Assembly: GCA_022703295.1 (NCBI GenBank) | Contig: JAKLDX010000052.1 | Span: 1-7,165 of the forward strand | Source of the DNA: Candidatus Omnitrophota bacterium | GTDB taxonomy: Bacteria; Omnitrophota; Gorgyraeia; 2-01-FULL-45-10 | Direction: 5' to 3' | Length of the DNA stretch: 7,165 nt | Shown here: positions 6,888-7,165 of the stretch, in pieces | Numbering within the stretch: the first letter of the stretch is position 1 | Layout of the letters: every line of letters starts with the position of its first letter | Position numbers and translations under genes: made by a program | The notes under the pieces: generated by a model | Databases searched by the model: none | Seen by the model: the letters and a program-made list of their open reading frames with translations, nothing else | Told to the model about the DNA's origin: nothing

Positions 6888-6890
6888 GAG
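6886..6890 (+). promoter_or_regulatory. Ribosome binding site of aroF
   Basis: AGGAG shares bases with the TAG stop of hisC (6885-6887) and lies 7 bases before the ATG at 6898. It is a strong match with ideal spacing and fixes the aroF start. Confidence 0.85.
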
Positions 6891-6897
6891 TTTTACT

Positions 6898-7165
6898 ATG
6901 ATAATAGTAATGCGCCCGGATGCCACAGATAAGCAGCTGGACCATCTGGTAAAGAGGGTGAAAAAACTGGGGCTTAAGCCCTGGATATCCAAAGGGGTCG
7001 AGAGGACCATAGTCGGCGTCATCGGCGAAGAGGACGTGCTAAGGGTCCAGCCGTTAGAGGTTTTTCCGGGTGTGGAAAGAGTCCTCGCGATATTAAAACC
7101 TTATAAGCTGGCGTCGAAAGATTTTAAGAAAGAGCCGAGCGTAATAGATATAGGCGGCGGTATAA
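6898..7165 (+). CDS. aroF: 3-deoxy-7-phosphoheptulonate (DAHP) synthase, N-terminal part
   Basis: The first 89 codons plus one base of a gene cut by the right edge. The start MIIVMRPDATDKQLDHLVKR, with GLKPWISKGVERTIVGVIGEE (24-44, one residue over a motif core of ERTIVGVIG), LEVFPGVERV and KPYKLASKDF (about 70-79), is the ferredoxin-like N-terminal domain of AroF/AroG-type DAHP synthases like that of Thermotoga maritima. These condense phosphoenolpyruvate with erythrose 4-phosphate, the first step of the shikimate pathway. In that family the N-domain closes over the barrel when tyrosine or phenylalanine is bound, giving feedback control. The catalytic barrel itself is outside the window, so activity cannot be judged here. 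A strong RBS overlapping the hisC stop supports the start. Placement after pheA and hisC fits an aromatic amino acid operon that probably continues to the right. Confidence 0.92.
   Translation, partial: MIIVMRPDATDKQLDHLVKRVKKLGLKPWISKGVERTIVGVIGEEDVLRVQPLEVFPGVERVLAILKPYKLASKDFKKEPSVIDIGGGI

Noticed and set aside
1..7165. A defence, mobile or otherwise undescribed system
   Set aside because: Every frame with coding evidence belongs to a known housekeeping or biosynthetic family. There are no direct repeats, inverted ends, transposase or recombinase motifs, or unexplained non-coding stretches; the largest gap is 12 bases.

Overview
The window is a tightly packed, single-strand (+) run of eight genes with almost no non-coding DNA: the last codons of a probable nusA, then infB, trpS, scpA, scpB, pheA, hisC and the beginning of an aroF-type DAHP synthase that runs off the right edge. 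Gaps between genes are 12, 1, 6 and 10 bases. Three junctions overlap (1 base infB/trpS, 8 bases scpA/scpB, 32 bases scpB/pheA). I see no internal promoter, terminator, leader or riboswitch, RNA gene, mobile element or CRISPR array. The simplest reading is one long polycistronic operon, or part of one, with translational coupling at several junctions.

Organism: clearly bacterial (IF-2, bacterial TrpRS, ScpA/ScpB). Codon use is distinctive: isoleucine is mostly ATA (8 of 9 Ile codons in the aroF fragment) and arginine mostly AGG/AGA (4 of 5 there), in DNA of middling GC, with Lys-rich proteins. Codon style, a Thermotoga-like TrpRS with a probable iron-sulfur site, and translation, condensin and aromatic amino acid genes packed together suggest an anaerobic, uncultivated lineage; Candidatus Omnitrophota is my best guess. 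This is inference from pattern memory and was not tested.

Layout: (1) 1-2277, transcription/translation factors (nusA end, infB). (2) 2277-3281, tryptophanyl-tRNA synthetase. (3) 3283-4738, the two non-SMC subunits of the bacterial condensin SMC-ScpAB; smc itself is not here. (4) 4707-7165, an aromatic amino acid block: bifunctional chorismate mutase/prephenate dehydratase, a HisC-family aminotransferase that could transaminate aromatic keto acids, and DAHP synthase, the first enzyme of the shikimate pathway. The block holds the committed first step and the last two or three steps of phenylalanine synthesis. Two regulatory domains, an ACT domain in PheA and a ferredoxin-like N-domain in AroF, suggest control by end-product feedback.

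All genes belong to known families. I did not find a convincing undescribed system. The most interesting points are the four-cysteine (probable [4Fe-4S]) motif in TrpRS, the unusual gene neighbourhood, a phenylalanine in place of a usually conserved glycine in the prephenate dehydratase motif, and the scpB/pheA overlap that carries a predicted catalytic residue.
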